From: Stramenopiles sp. TOSAG23-3
Taxonomy: Eukaryota; Sar
Length of the DNA: 14,609 bases
Assembly (NCBI GenBank): GCA_900128585.1
Contig: LT642553.1
Coordinates: forward strand, 1-14,609
Direction of reading: 5' to 3'
The notes beneath the pieces were generated by a model. It had not been told where the DNA came from. It did not search any database and worked only from the letters and a program-made list of their open reading frames with translations. Shown here one piece after another: positions 1 to 9,700 of the stretch. Position 1 is the first letter of the stretch. Each line of letters opens with the position of its first letter. The position numbers were made by a program, and so were the translations under genes.

Positions 1-224
1 TTTTATTAAATTATTATTAATATTTGTTGTTGTTGTATTTTGAATTCGTATTATTTTCTTTGCACAGCTAAACTTACGGTAGAACAAAACATCGTATTTA
101 AATAGTTTCGAACTGCAAATGTTAGATTTGCGCAGATACGATTTCCATATTGATCCATGCAAGGTAATTAATTTAAACTTTCCTGTAATAGTAGTTTTGG
201 TGCGTGCCTGTGGTCATTGTTAAG
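1..224. other. AT-rich spacer upstream of the EEP-family gene
   Basis: Very AT-rich sequence with short ATT and TTG runs at its left edge. I see no ORF, RNA gene or clear promoter motif. It presumably holds the promoter and 5' UTR of the gene starting at 225; the end of any gene to the left lies outside the window. An open frame reaches back to a GTG at 204, but in a eukaryotic setting the first ATG (225) is the better start. Confidence 0.5.
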
Positions 225-1933
225 ATGCGTTTCAACCGCCATGGAGGGGCAACGTGGCGCCCCCTGGTAAACCTTCTCATTTGTGCACACTGGGTTCTTC
301 TAACGCCTGTGGGGGGCAGGTCTCGCAGGGACTCTGGGGCCACAATGCATACGATGGCGACGATTCCCGTTGCTTTAGTGCAGCCGAGGCCGTTGGCTGA
401 AGTGCCGAAGCTCGTCGTGCCATTAGACGGTGTCGCTGACTTTCCGGCTTTTTACCACAACAATTTTCACACCGGGCCGTATAGCAACAAAGCCCCCATT
501 TCTTTCGGTGGTATAGTCAACAATCTAAAAGATGGAGATGATGGAGCCGTAGATCCTGAGTCCCCAGAAGGTCAATCAGTGCTCGCGGGCCTCTTTAAAG
601 AATTACAATTAGACCAGTCGATGCTAGTAAAGTAAAGAGTGAGGAGAGCCCCAGGCTCCGGCGTATCCCACTGCGAGTGACGAACGACCACGGCAGAAAC
701 GGTCTGACAATGCCGGCGTATTACTCGATGGACGGTACTGCCATTCATCGCTTCACATGGAATGTAACGCTTGGGACAAATTACTGGGTTCAGTTTGTGC
801 TCAACCACCAGGCAGACACTGGCAAATTGCACCAAATGAAGCACTCCGTAGGCACGTCCATTGACTTGCGTTACCGGTCGCACAATATCATGCAGCACAC
901 GCACTGCCCCCTTGCGGCAGAGGAAGAGGAAACGGTCGAGGTCGAGGTCGATCCGGACGGAAAGCCATCGGCCGTGTCTAACAAGGGCAAAAGCGATGGG
1001 CCAAACACGCAAGAGGTGCGTATAATGTCGTACAACGTGTGGAACACCAACCCACCGCACTGGGTGTATGAATCCAGGCGGGAGCGAGTCGATCGGTACG
1101 GTGAGAGGATGGACCTTCTGTGCCAATACATCGTCGAGGCAAACCCAGATATAGTCGCCTTTCAAGAGGTTCGTTTTGATTCAGGAATGGTGGACACCAA
1201 GACTGGTAAAAGCAACTTCCAAATGAAGCATTTGAGCGCCCGCTTGCAGGAACACGGGTACTCTCACTTCGTGTGGCAGCCGGCCATGCTGTACTTCGAC
1301 CCGACGAGCATTTCCACCCGAGTGGAAGAAGGCGCAGCCATTTTCAGCAAGCACCCCATCACCCACACGGACTACCTTCTGCTGCCACGGTACCTGGACG
1401 ACAACGATGATAAGCAACACCAGCGTGCGGTGGTTCACGCGAGGGTGGTGCTACCAAATGGGGAAAAGGTTGACGTGTTTTCGACCCATTTATCCCTGTG
1501 CGAAAAGGCGCGGGACTCGTCCGTCCGGGCGATGTGGGATTTTGTCCGAACCAACACCTCTGCCAGCGGCAAGGCCTTTTTGCTGGGGGATTTAAATGCG
1601 GAGCCACAATCGGCTGCAATGAAGTTCCTGTCCGAGAAAATGGACGATACTTGGCTTGTGCACGGAGGCCAAGAAGAACCAGAACCACGATCGAAAGACC
1701 CAAAATTGCGGCAGGACTCGTTTACGTTTCCCTCCGACGATCCGAAGAAACGGATCGATTACATATTTGCCCATGGCATAGAAAAGAGCGAACAGGGAAA
1801 GGACAAAATAGAGGTCCTCGGCCAGGCTCCCACTGAACGAACAAAGGGGGATCCTGGGCACGGCATGTTGGACAAAGACAGTCCGTTGTACGCCAGTGAC
1901 CATCGAGCAATCATGTTGACGGTTGAAATTTGA
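225..1933 (+). CDS. Endonuclease/exonuclease/phosphatase-family protein, probably secreted, with one frame break
   Basis: The catalytic half (about 1015-1933) shows the full EEP-fold signature of metal-dependent phosphodiesterases (DNase I, AP endonuclease, sphingomyelinase and inositol phosphatase relatives): SYNVWN (Asn codon 1034), AFQEVR (Glu 1166), STHLS (His 1487), GDLNAEP (Asp 1589, Asn 1595), RIDYIF (Asp 1757) and a final SDHRAI (Asp/His 1898-1903). The substrate cannot be told. The first part, 225-635, starts with basic residues and a hydrophobic stretch (LVNLLICAHWVLL) like a signal peptide or anchor, then an unassigned domain. That frame stops at 633-635, while the catalytic frame is open from 599. 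The parts therefore overlap by about 37 bases and differ by one frame shift at a GTAAA duplication (627-636). They read as one protein of roughly 560 residues. A tiny intron, a real frameshift mutation or an assembly error would each explain it. If the first part is unrelated, the second gene would start at ATG 710. An acidic linker (EEEETVEVEVD) precedes the catalytic domain. Confidence 0.75.
627..636 (+). other. Tandem 5-bp duplication (GTAAA x2) at the frame break of the EEP gene
   Basis: Positions 627-631 and 632-636 are identical GTAAA units. With one unit the upstream frame (…MLVK) runs straight into the downstream frame (SEESPRLRR…); with two, a TAA stop follows at 633-635. Small GT…AG segments of fitting length also start here (for example 632-648, 17 nt, or 627-646, 20 nt), so a minute intron is the alternative. 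Confidence 0.6.
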
Positions 1934-2420
1934 AATTTGAAATCGCTGAGGATGAGTGTTGTCTATTTACAATTATCCTTTATAATATATATGAAATATT
2001 ATGAAATACAGTTGAATAGTATTATTACATCATAATATTTTATTTTTAATATTGTATTAATAATACATTATATTTATTTAGCTTTTTTCTTTCAGCAGCA
2101 GATGATATTAATATGATTAAATCTCATTCTTCAGATCGATGATCGATTCTTCTTCTTCTTCTCTCTCAGCTGAGAAGAGAATAGAGAATAGACGACTAAT
2201 AATACTACTGACTACTACGAGGACTACGTGATGAAATTTAATATTATTTTTCATACTACCTGGTACCTGGTATTAATATAATAAAATTCAAGATCACAGG
2301 AGGATCCATCATCATCTCAGGATGGCCTCCCACCATCATTTACATTATTCTCTCTCCTCTCTCCTTCATTATTATTATATTAAATATCATCATACATCTC
2401 ATAGTTACAAAAAAGAAAGA

Positions 2421-2451
2421 AATGAATGAATGAATGAATGAATGAATGAAT
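2421..2451. repeat. Microsatellite (AATG)7
   Basis: Uninterrupted tetranucleotide repeat of about 7.5 units in non-coding sequence, seen directly. Confidence 0.95.
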
Positions 2452-2534
2452 AAAGAAACAAACACAAGGAGAACGTAATTGATTTTTATTACTATTTCGT
2501 TAAATAAAGGAGACATTAATAACAATAAAACAAC

Positions 2535-2554
2535 CACACACACACACACACACA
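2535..2554. repeat. Microsatellite (CA)10
   Basis: Ten CA units followed by an imperfect ACACAC tail, about 65 bases upstream of the ATG of the PDZ-PX gene, so probably in its 5' UTR or core promoter. Confidence 0.95.
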
Positions 2555-2620
2555 ACACACAAACAATTATATTGTTCTTCCGCACGGTTTACAGTTTTTC
2601 GTTTGCTGAGTTGAACAAGT

Positions 2621-4192
2621 ATGGCAGCACGCGGCGCAGCGAGGGACGTACGTGTAGAAGTTGCTCCAGGGACGCTTGGAGTAAAGTTCGACCCGGACTA
2701 CAACGGGAACGCCGCGGTCGTGAAACGTTACATTCCGCTTCCTTCGGGGCAAGAAAGCCCGCTGAAAAAGCACGTGCAAATTGGGTACGTGCTCGTGTCG
2801 GTGAATGACAAAAATGTTGCTACTATGAAGCACAAGGACGTGCTTCGCGCAATGAAGAAAGAGCTGAACCATAGGAGAACACTAATTTTCAGGGAAAGTT
2901 CCGTGCACTACGCGAACCGGGACCTGAAAAAGAGTGCGATTAAAAAGACGGATAGCGCGGACTTGGACATCGAAGTTACGCAAGTCCGGTTGAACCGTGA
3001 TGGTTCGAAGCAGTTTGCGGAGTACGAAGTGTTGTGCACGCTTAGGAAACGCACGAATATGACGAAAAACAACCTGTTCCAGTGGGGAGTATGGCGGCGC
3101 TACAGTGCGTTTGGGGCGCTGTCCGTCGCGCTAAAGGCGCAGTACGGTTGGCAAATGCAGGAGGCCAAGTTCCCCCCGAAGAAAACGTTTGGTGCGATGG
3201 AACCGTCGTTTTTGGAACAACGGCGGCGGGGGTTAGACCTTTACATGCACTTCATCACCCAAATTCGGAACGTAACTGATTTTTCCAAAGAACACCTGTC
3301 AAGCACGGAATTGAAGCGGTTCGTCGACTACGACGCTGGGATGGAAAAGTGCGGCATCAAGGCTTTGTTGGACCAGGAGAAAGAGGACGCCGCGAAAGCA
3401 TCTTCCCAAATCAAAGCGAAAACTAAGAAGAGCCGCCGAGGTTCGGCCTCGCACAAACCTTCCTCTAGCGGGGCGGGAAACGGTAGAGAAAACGATTCGA
3501 GTGAGTCGACGTCGAAGAGTTCACGGAGCAAGGGGAAGGGTAGAACCGGTCGCAGACGTAAGAAGACCGTCACCGAGCGCGTCGCTGCAGCACGCGGAAA
3601 CCGCCCTCCCTCCTCTGCTTCTGTTAGTAAAAGCGGCGCCGCACCAGAATCTAATTGTGAAAAGCCAGCTCCTCCAAAGAGCGAGGATGCGGGCGCTGAC
3701 GCGCCTGCCGAGAGCAGCGAAGACGCCTTGGTTGTCGCTCTTGGCCCAGAGTACGACATGTTTAAAAAGATGCTGAAAATGGGACTGCCCGAGGGCGCGG
3801 TCAGACAGAAAATGTCCCTCGCTGGGGTCGACCCGGCTCCATTGTTTAGTAACGGTAGCGGTGGATCAAACAGCGCTCCACCGCCACCGAGAGCCATGCC
3901 CCCCCCAGCCTCGAAGAGCGCGCCACGCCCTCCTCCCCCAATGCCAAAGACGCCCCCCCCCATGCCAGCGGGGGTGGTCACGAACCCTAACCCTAACCGA
4001 GGTGGTTTGTTGGAAGCGATCAGGAAGGGCAAAATGCTCAAGAAAACAGAAACGGTTGAGAAGGGGGCGTCTGTTGGAGACTCGGGTAGCGATGACGATG
4101 ATGCCGGTGATTCAGGTGGAGGTGGTGGTGGAATGATGGCCGAGATGATGCGGAAAGCACAAGCTAGAAGGGCCAGGGCCAACGGTGACTAA
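2621..4192 (+). CDS. PDZ-PX protein with WASHC3-like motif, polyproline and WH2 tail (523 aa)
   Basis: Likely a membrane-associated actin regulator on endosomes. Domains in order: PDZ about 8-91 (carboxylate loop TLGVKF at 18-23; VQIGYVLVSVND at 52-63); PX about 114-240, with the phosphoinositide-binding signature WRRYSAF (158-164), FPPKKTFG (184-191), RRRGLDLYMHF (201-211) and the closing KRFVDYD; a basic Ser/Arg/Lys-rich linker 265-345; a WASHC3/CCDC53-like motif 377-405 (PEYDMFKKMLKMGLPEGAV and on to GVDP); polyproline 419-450, which could bind profilin or SH3 domains; a WH2 actin-monomer motif 460-475 (RGGLLEAIRKGKMLKK); an acidic patch 490-495; a Gly run; and a terminal Met/Arg-rich helix 505-520 like the connector helix of WASP-family proteins. 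The acidic patch sits before this helix rather than after it and there is no terminal Trp, so Arp2/3 activation is doubtful. PDZ plus PX recalls SNX27, but the FERM domain is absent. The ATG at 2621 is the first in frame. The domain calls are by eye; the PX and WH2 calls are strongest. Confidence 0.9.
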   Translation: MAARGAARDVRVEVAPGTLGVKFDPDYNGNAAVVKRYIPLPSGQESPLKKHVQIGYVLVSVNDKNVATMKHKDVLRAMKKELNHRRTLIFRESSVHYANRDLKKSAIKKTDSADLDIEVTQVRLNRDGSKQFAEYEVLCTLRKRTNMTKNNLFQWGVWRRYSAFGALSVALKAQYGWQMQEAKFPPKKTFGAMEPSFLEQRRRGLDLYMHFITQIRNVTDFSKEHLSSTELKRFVDYDAGMEKCGIKALLDQEKEDAAKASSQIKAKTKKSRRGSASHKPSSSGAGNGRENDSSESTSKSSRSKGKGRTGRRRKKTVTERVAAARGNRPPSSASVSKSGAAPESNCEKPAPPKSEDAGADAPAESSEDALVVALGPEYDMFKKMLKMGLPEGAVRQKMSLAGVDPAPLFSNGSGGSNSAPPPPRAMPPPASKSAPRPPPPMPKTPPPMPAGVVTNPNPNRGGLLEAIRKGKMLKKTETVEKGASVGDSGSDDDDAGDSGGGGGGMMAEMMRKAQARRARANGD

Positions 4193-4540
4193 AGCTTCAT
4201 AATCATACAAATTACACACTGGGGAAATATGATTTTTAAGATAATAAAACACCAAAATTTTGTATTGTGTTTTTTTTTAAACAAGAAAATTGGCTGTTAT
4301 TTAAGTGTTTTTTAAAAACAAGAAAATTGGCTGTTAAGTGTTTTTTAACAAATTAAACAACCAAAATATATAGTATGTTTTAAGACTCTCATTTTTTAAC
4401 AAATTATATATTAATATAGTGTTTTTTTATGATAAATTAGTGAAAAAATGTAAGACGCGATATTTTGAAGACTTTTACTTTGTACGAGTAAGAGTCCAAA
4501 ACAATATGCCGAGGTGAATGTTTTGGGATTTCTCCCTCCC
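4193..4540. other. Convergent 3' spacer between the PDZ-PX and J-protein genes
   Basis: AT-rich sequence between two facing stop codons. A possible poly(A) signal (aataaa) lies near 4241 on the + strand. It holds two copies of the dispersed 3' element and a 15-bp direct repeat (ttttttaacaaatta at 4341-4355 and 4392-4406). No coding potential. Confidence 0.6.
4271..4345 (+). repeat. Dispersed 3'-flank element, two tandem copies
   Basis: The cores at 4279-4299 and 4316-4336 are identical over 21 bases (aaacaagaaaattggctgtt plus a). Both are followed by aagtgtttttta; the first copy has three extra bases before it. Unit spacing is 37 bp. Related copies lie at 13481 (same orientation) and 10124 (inverted). 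The role is unknown; 3'-end formation, a transcript-stability signal or a small repeat family are all possible. Confidence 0.8.
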
Positions 4541-5959
4541 TCACAATTTGCTACTTCGTGGGTTGTTGGATCCAAACTCACCCAAGGGTACGTTGAGTTC
4601 AACATACCTTGCGTCCGAACGACTGCGGGATCGCCGCTTGTTTGAATTCTTGAAGAATGAATTGAAAAGGCCAAAATTTTTGCCTCCTTCTTCTTGTTGG
4701 CTATTGGTTGCACGCTCAATCGTTTCCCTGATTCTCCCCGTCTGCTCTGTATTAACCGTTTCCGGAAACTCCACTTCAAATACTATATATAGGTCCCCGT
4801 GGGTTTTCGGCACCCGGCCCCTTAGAGTATTGCTTTCTCCTGTAATTCCATTCCACAGTTCATCGTCTTCGTTGTATTCATAAATGGAGTCCATTGGGTC
4901 ACTTCCAGCCTTGCTGCCTTCGTCAGGCACGGCCCCTCGGATAGGCATGCCTTCGCCTCTAAGCCTGCCTACTGTCCCAGGCTTTATCACACTCCCTGGG
5001 TTTGTCTTGATTTCCAACGGAACGCTTGACAAATTCTTCTCGAGAGTGCCATCAGGGCGTTTCTTGAAAGCGTCCGCCAGTCGCGGCAGTACTGGCGTAC
5101 ACCCACACAAAGCGTCCACCAAGTTTACCGTTACCTTTGCCAACAGATCGTTGCCCTTTCGTATGTAACGGGGGTGTTCCTTTTCCTGTACAATTATATG
5201 AATGTCCCCCTTGTCAAAACCAATCTCTTCGTCTGATTCACCTTTTAACACCACCACATCCCCCGCTTTCATGCCTCGCTCTATGCGAACGTTTACTTTC
5301 GAAGTTTCGGAGTATGTTTCTATCCCTGGCTTGACCGTCCAACCATCCCCGTTGCAATTCTGGCACGTAGAACTCTGCTGAACCACAGAGTTCCCGAATC
5401 GTCGGACGGATGTTACATGCCCGGACGTCTTGCAAAGCGGGCACGGATCGAAACAGTTGTCTTTGGAGAATGGCTCAGGGTATCGGACACGTTTGCGCTG
5501 AACTCGGTAAGACTTCACGATCCCGTGGTACAGTTCTTCCAAGGTGAGGGAAACCTGGAAATCCGTCGGGTTCAATACACCGCCCCTGCCTTTCACAGTG
5601 CTCTTGTTGGGCGGGGGGCGGGGGCTGTGGATCGAGCCTTTCGATGACATATTAAACACATTGCTGGAAAACATCGATTTGAACATTTCTTCGACGGGGC
5701 TGCTGGGAATGTCTTTAGAGGCATGATTCTTTCGCCTTTGGTCGTAATCGTATACCCTTCGCTTTTTCTCGTCCGATAAAACCGCGTACGCTTCTGAAAT
5801 ACACTGAAACTCCTGCTTGTCCCCACCAGGACGGTCCGGGTGGTACTTTTTCGCCAACTTTCTGTAAGCCTTTACTATATCACTCTTCGATGCACTCTTT
5901 TCTACACCCAGCACTTCGTAGAAATTTTTGGGCGATCTATATTTCTCTTGACCGACCAT
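4541..5959 (-). CDS. DnaJ/Hsp40-family co-chaperone with a half-size zinc finger (472 aa)
   Basis: J-proteins stimulate Hsp70 ATPase activity and deliver clients. The J domain is at about 12-73 with an intact HPD (40-42). A short Ser/Pro-rich linker replaces the usual Gly/Phe region. The substrate-binding C-terminal domains cover about 131-400, seen in [22 protein letters not shown], the [20 protein letters not shown] segment, the [22 protein letters not shown] segment, [12 protein letters not shown] and [12 protein letters not shown]. Inside the first domain only two Cys pairs are present, C173/C176 (CPLC) and C199/C202 (CQNC-NGDG), where class A J-proteins have four CxxCxGxG repeats; one zinc site is likely. 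An acidic insertion (about 343-385) interrupts the second domain. The C-terminus is a charged extension with an RS-like stretch (KRRSRSRSD). No targeting peptide is evident, so cytosol or nucleus is inferred. The frame extends upstream to a TTG at 6013, but the first ATG is at 5959 and the J domain follows at once. Confidence 0.93.
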   Translation of the reverse strand: MVGQEKYRSPKNFYEVLGVEKSASKSDIVKAYRKLAKKYHPDRPGGDKQEFQCISEAYAVLSDEKKRRVYDYDQRRKNHASKDIPSSPVEEMFKSMFSSNVFNMSSKGSIHSPRPPPNKSTVKGRGGVLNPTDFQVSLTLEELYHGIVKSYRVQRKRVRYPEPFSKDNCFDPCPLCKTSGHVTSVRRFGNSVVQQSSTCQNCNGDGWTVKPGIETYSETSKVNVRIERGMKAGDVVVLKGESDEEIGFDKGDIHIIVQEKEHPRYIRKGNDLLAKVTVNLVDALCGCTPVLPRLADAFKKRPDGTLEKNLSSVPLEIKTNPGSVIKPGTVGRLRGEGMPIRGAVPDEGSKAGSDPMDSIYEYNEDDELWNGITGESNTLRGRVPKTHGDLYIVFEVEFPETVNTEQTGRIRETIERATNSQQEEGGKNFGLFNSFFKNSNKRRSRSRSDARYVELNVPLGEFGSNNPRSSKL

Positions 5960-6789
5960 AGTAGCCGTTCTGCATTCACTAACGACCTCCTGCCCTTGGG
6001 ACTGACGGAACAAATATTATATTATATTCGTACCAATCGCCTCACTCACTCACTCGCTTAATCTATGCTTTCATTGAGTTTTTAAAGCCATGTAGTATTT
6101 AAAGCATCTTTTTCAACAGCCAGAATTTCTGGGATAGATTTACTACTAAGTTTTTCTGTGTCTAAATCATCATAGTCTAGTTAGTGGTGGAATGATGATG
6201 TATGAAGAATAATCCATCCATCAGGAGGAATGACGAAGAAGATAATATGATGATGGGTTAATAATAAAATTTGTTATTTAATTTATTTAAAAAGAAGTGA
6301 AAAAAAATTTTAAAAAATAATAGTCTACGTAGAATAACTTCTTTTTTTTTTGGTTAAAAAAAAAATAATAAGTTTTTTCGTTATTTTCCTTGTTATTCAA
6401 TGTTATTTTTTGTAACACTAACTCGAGAAGAAGAAGAAGAAGAAGAAGGACACACAAAAAAATCGCAAGAAAAAACAAGAAGTACAATAATATCATATAA
6501 ATAAGTAGTACAGTAATTATTATTTACATAGAACTACTACTAACTATAATCGTCTAGAATAATAAAATTCAAATTCAAATTCAAACAATTCAACAACAAA
6601 AGAAAAGGAGAATTCTGAATTAAAGGTAGTTAAGCAGGATGTACTTTATATCCTTGGAATGAGCAAGAATTTGTACACTGTTGACCAATTGGAATTTAAC
6701 GATTTGATCTGATCCATACCATTGGATCAAAGCAAGTGCAAACCACCTAGGTTCGTTCTATCTAAAAAGTCTTGAAGCTGCTCTGTACC
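5960..6789. other. Divergent promoter region between the J-protein and USP47-like genes
   Basis: About 830 bases of AT-rich DNA between two divergent start codons, so it must hold both promoters. It contains (CTCA)3.5 at 6041-6054, long A and T runs (6300-6380), (GAA)7 at 6427-6447 and three AAATTC units (6565-6582). The only ORFs are low-complexity Leu/Phe-rich translations of these repeats. I see no convincing TATA box or RNA gene. Confidence 0.6.
6427..6447. repeat. Microsatellite (GAA)7
   Basis: Seven perfect GAA units inside the divergent promoter region. Confidence 0.95.
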
Positions 6790-9700
6790 ATGGCGGCTGC
6801 TGTTACCACCACTGCGAGTGTTGGGGAGGTGTCCGGGGCCAACGAAACGGGCCAGCTTGGTTTCTACCAAGAGAACAAAGAGGAGCTTCGGGGGGTGCTG
6901 GATAAAGAAGGCAGCAATTTTCTCAACACAAGGTCGGATACGGGCTACGTTGGGCTGATCAACCAAGCTGCCACGTGCTACTTGAACTCCTTGATACAAA
7001 CCCTGTTCACAACGAGAGAACTCCGGCAATGTCTGTACAATTTTCGACACGACCAAAAGCTTCATGGTCCCGCAGAGCGGTCGATTCCACTTCAATTGCA
7101 GCGGCTGTTTGCAAAGCTTCAGTTTGGCGCCAGGCCAGCGACGTCCACGACGGAGTTGACGCGCGCGTTCGGCTGGGGAAAGGCGCAGGGTGCGCAGCAG
7201 CAAGACGTGCAAGAACTGTGCATGGTCCTGTTCGACGCGCTGGACAGGTCCCTGGCAGCGAAGGACGGGGCCGCCCTTTCGGGTATCGACTCCAAAAAGA
7301 CGACCATTCGGTCGCGAATAACGGACCTGTTTCGAGGGAAATGCCAGAATTACATTCGTGGCCCAAAGTTCTGCAGGTACCACCCGGACCCGTTCCTGAC
7401 GCTGAGTTTGCCCATCAAAGGGCAGGCGTCGGTCGTCGACGCCTTGCACAAGTACTTTGAGCCCGACCAGTTGAACGGGGACAACCAGTACTTTTGCGAG
7501 GAGCTGGACAAGAAGATCGACGCTGAAAAGGGAAGCGTGGTGGAATCCCTCCCTCCCGTGCTCATGCTCCACTTGAAACGCTTCGATTTTGATTTTGCAA
7601 CCATGCGAAGGGTCAAAATCAACGACGCGTGCGCGATTCCCGAAGTCCTGGACATGGACGTCGTGTTGGAGAAGTTCAAGTACGACCGCGGCAGCTCAGC
7701 CAGGGCCCCGAACGACATGAGCGCCGCCCCGGACGAAAAAGAAAACCAGCAGAAGAGTGGCGAAAACGACATGCCGATCAACGAGACTCTCCCGGGACCT
7801 TTGGCGAAAAAAACGTTCGGAAGGTACGAGCTGGTGTCCATCATGAACCACAGCGGAAATAGCCGAGGGGGACACTACCGTGCCTTTATCCGGGGGGACA
7901 GGTCGGACAACAGCGCCGACTGGTTCGATTTCAACGATGCGACGGTGTCTAAACTTGATGAAAAAGAGGTAGACTCGCTGTTCGGCCGAAAGGGTGAGGA
8001 GTTGGGAAGATCGTCGTCCAACGCTTACTTGCTGTGCTACCGAAAGGTGGACGCTGTTGAGACGCCAACGGGGGCGCCCGGCGGTAACGACGACCGCAGC
8101 ATGTTGCCAGAGGGCCTGCAGGATTCCATTCGAGCGGAGAATGAACGGTTCTCTCGATTGCGCCGAACGTACGATATTCGGCAGCAACTGGTAGAAATGC
8201 GTGTCTTCACTTCTGGGGCGATTGGAACGGTAAAGGGCGCGGACCTTATGATGGACTTTCCATCGTATTACACCTTGGAGCGGGCTACTCAGTGCGTCCA
8301 CAAGAAGCTGTTCGATGGCCAGGGAGACGCAGTCGGAATCGACCGGGTGCGCCTCCGCGTCTTCGATGCGCATGCGTCCGCGGCGGGGAAAACGTTCGGG
8401 GGGAAAGAAAGCAGCACGCTGAAAGGTTTAGGGATGGGCTTGTCTGCAACCATGATGTTGGAAGTCCGTGAGCCGGATGCGGTCTTTGAAGAGTACAACC
8501 CGAACGAAATGCTCGTTCGAATCAGCCACTGGGACGGGGCCAGCCAAAGCGCGGACGTGTCGACTTCCAAAGTGGTTCGGGTGGACGGCGACCAGGCGGC
8601 AACTGTGGGGCAGTTGCGGCAAGCGATTGAGAAGGCGACTGGTCTGACAGCGTCGGCGATTCGTATCATACGAATGTCGAACACGAAGGCAGTGGTGCTG
8701 AACGAGGACGTTAAAGAAATAAAACGAGACTTTTCTATATGGTCGGGAGAGGAAGTTATCTTGGAGCCGCTGACGGAGGAGGAACAGAAAGAAGAGGGGG
8801 CGTTCAGAAGCGCGAAGGGGAGTGCCATCATCAAGCGGTACGAAGATACCCGGAACCGTGTGTCTGTTAATTTTAACCGTATCGGAGAAAAGACGTACGA
8901 CTCGGTCATCATCGTGGACAAGCGCCGCCCCTTGCGAGAACTGAAGCAGATGATCGCGGACGCGCTGGGCATTACGAAAGTGAACGCGTTCCGCCTGAAG
9001 CTTCACGAGCGGGCACCGGTCCTGAAAGACCTTGATGCCCCGATAGGATCCAACCAAATTAGTGACGGGAGCGTCGTGTACGTGGAGAAAGGCATGCAGC
9101 CGGGTGAAAACGAGGTTATTCTTCTTTTTTTCAAGTACAGGCCCAACCCCCCGAAGGGCTCAAAGCCTTTCGTGGCCTTTTCAAAAATCAACGTGGACAA
9201 AAATGCGAAAATCAGCGACTTAAAAAAGCGCCTCTCCGCGCACCCGAAGGCAAATGGCCACCCCGCGTCTCGCCTTCGTCTGCGGGAACGAAAGCGTGCA
9301 GGCAATGGTGTGGGGAGCATTTTGAGAGACGACCAGACCCTCTCGAAGTGCGTTAAGCGAATTAGCGACGGCGACAAGTTTGCCGTGCAGTTTCTTGACC
9401 AGGATGAAATCGTTACGACAAAAGACGTCATCGTCAGCGCCTGTTCGTGGGACCCAAAAGGGGGCAAGCTGAGCAATAAGGCTGAGATTGTGTTGTCTAA
9501 GTACGTAACTGTGGGCCAGTTAAACGAACGAATGGAAGCATTGTACCCGTTGGGCGAGGGAAATAGTGAGCGCCGAACGTTTCAGGTTGCAAAGTTGAGA
9601 ACAATGGGGGGGGTGACGGCGAAAGTCATCGCTTCTCGAACATTGTCTGGCAAAGGGATTTCATGGGTGAACTTGGAGACACCAGTTGAGAGGGAAGACG

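Larger units (their letters stand above)
1934..2620. other. AT-rich spacer with microsatellites between the EEP and PDZ-PX genes
   Basis: Serves as 3' flank of the gene to the left and promoter/5' UTR of the gene to the right. It contains ATT/ATA-rich stretches, a short TTC/TCT run, a 12-bp palindrome (tctcagctgaga, about 2163-2174), (AATG)7 and (CA)10. No convincing coding sequence: the two ORFs that cross it are built from the microsatellites. The stop codon at 1931-1933 lies in a 7-bp tandem repeat (tgaaatt, 1924-1944). Confidence 0.6.

Noticed and set aside
1924-1944. Three-fold 7-bp tandem repeat (tgaaatt) across the stop codon of the EEP gene
   Set aside because: Gain or loss of a unit leaves the same stop codon in frame, so it has no evident consequence.
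2340-2585. Minus-strand ORF with Val-Cys and Ile-His repeats
   Set aside because: A translation of the CA and AATG microsatellites.
3984-3999. Telomere-like CCCTAA units (aaccctaaccctaacc)
   Set aside because: Only about 2.5 units, in frame inside the PDZ-PX gene, where they encode NPNPNR. It is best explained by the coding sequence.
3328-4182. Long minus-strand ORF of 284 codons opposite the PDZ-PX gene
   Set aside because: It mirrors the low-complexity Ser/Pro/Gly coding region of the real gene, has no domain and no independent support.
6287-6496. Minus-strand ORF rich in Leu, Phe and Lys
   Set aside because: It arises from poly-A/T and GAA repeats in the spacer; there is no ATG-led coding signal or domain.
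6772-6789. Non-ATG (TTG) N-terminal extension of the USP47-like gene
   Set aside because: TTG is not a likely start in a eukaryote, and ATG 6790 has an excellent context. The same reasoning applies to TTG 6013, TTG 10680, GTG 204 and GTG 677.
7696-8972. Several minus-strand ORFs of 160-230 codons inside the USP47-like gene
   Set aside because: Shadow frames of a GC-rich coding region with no recognisable protein features.
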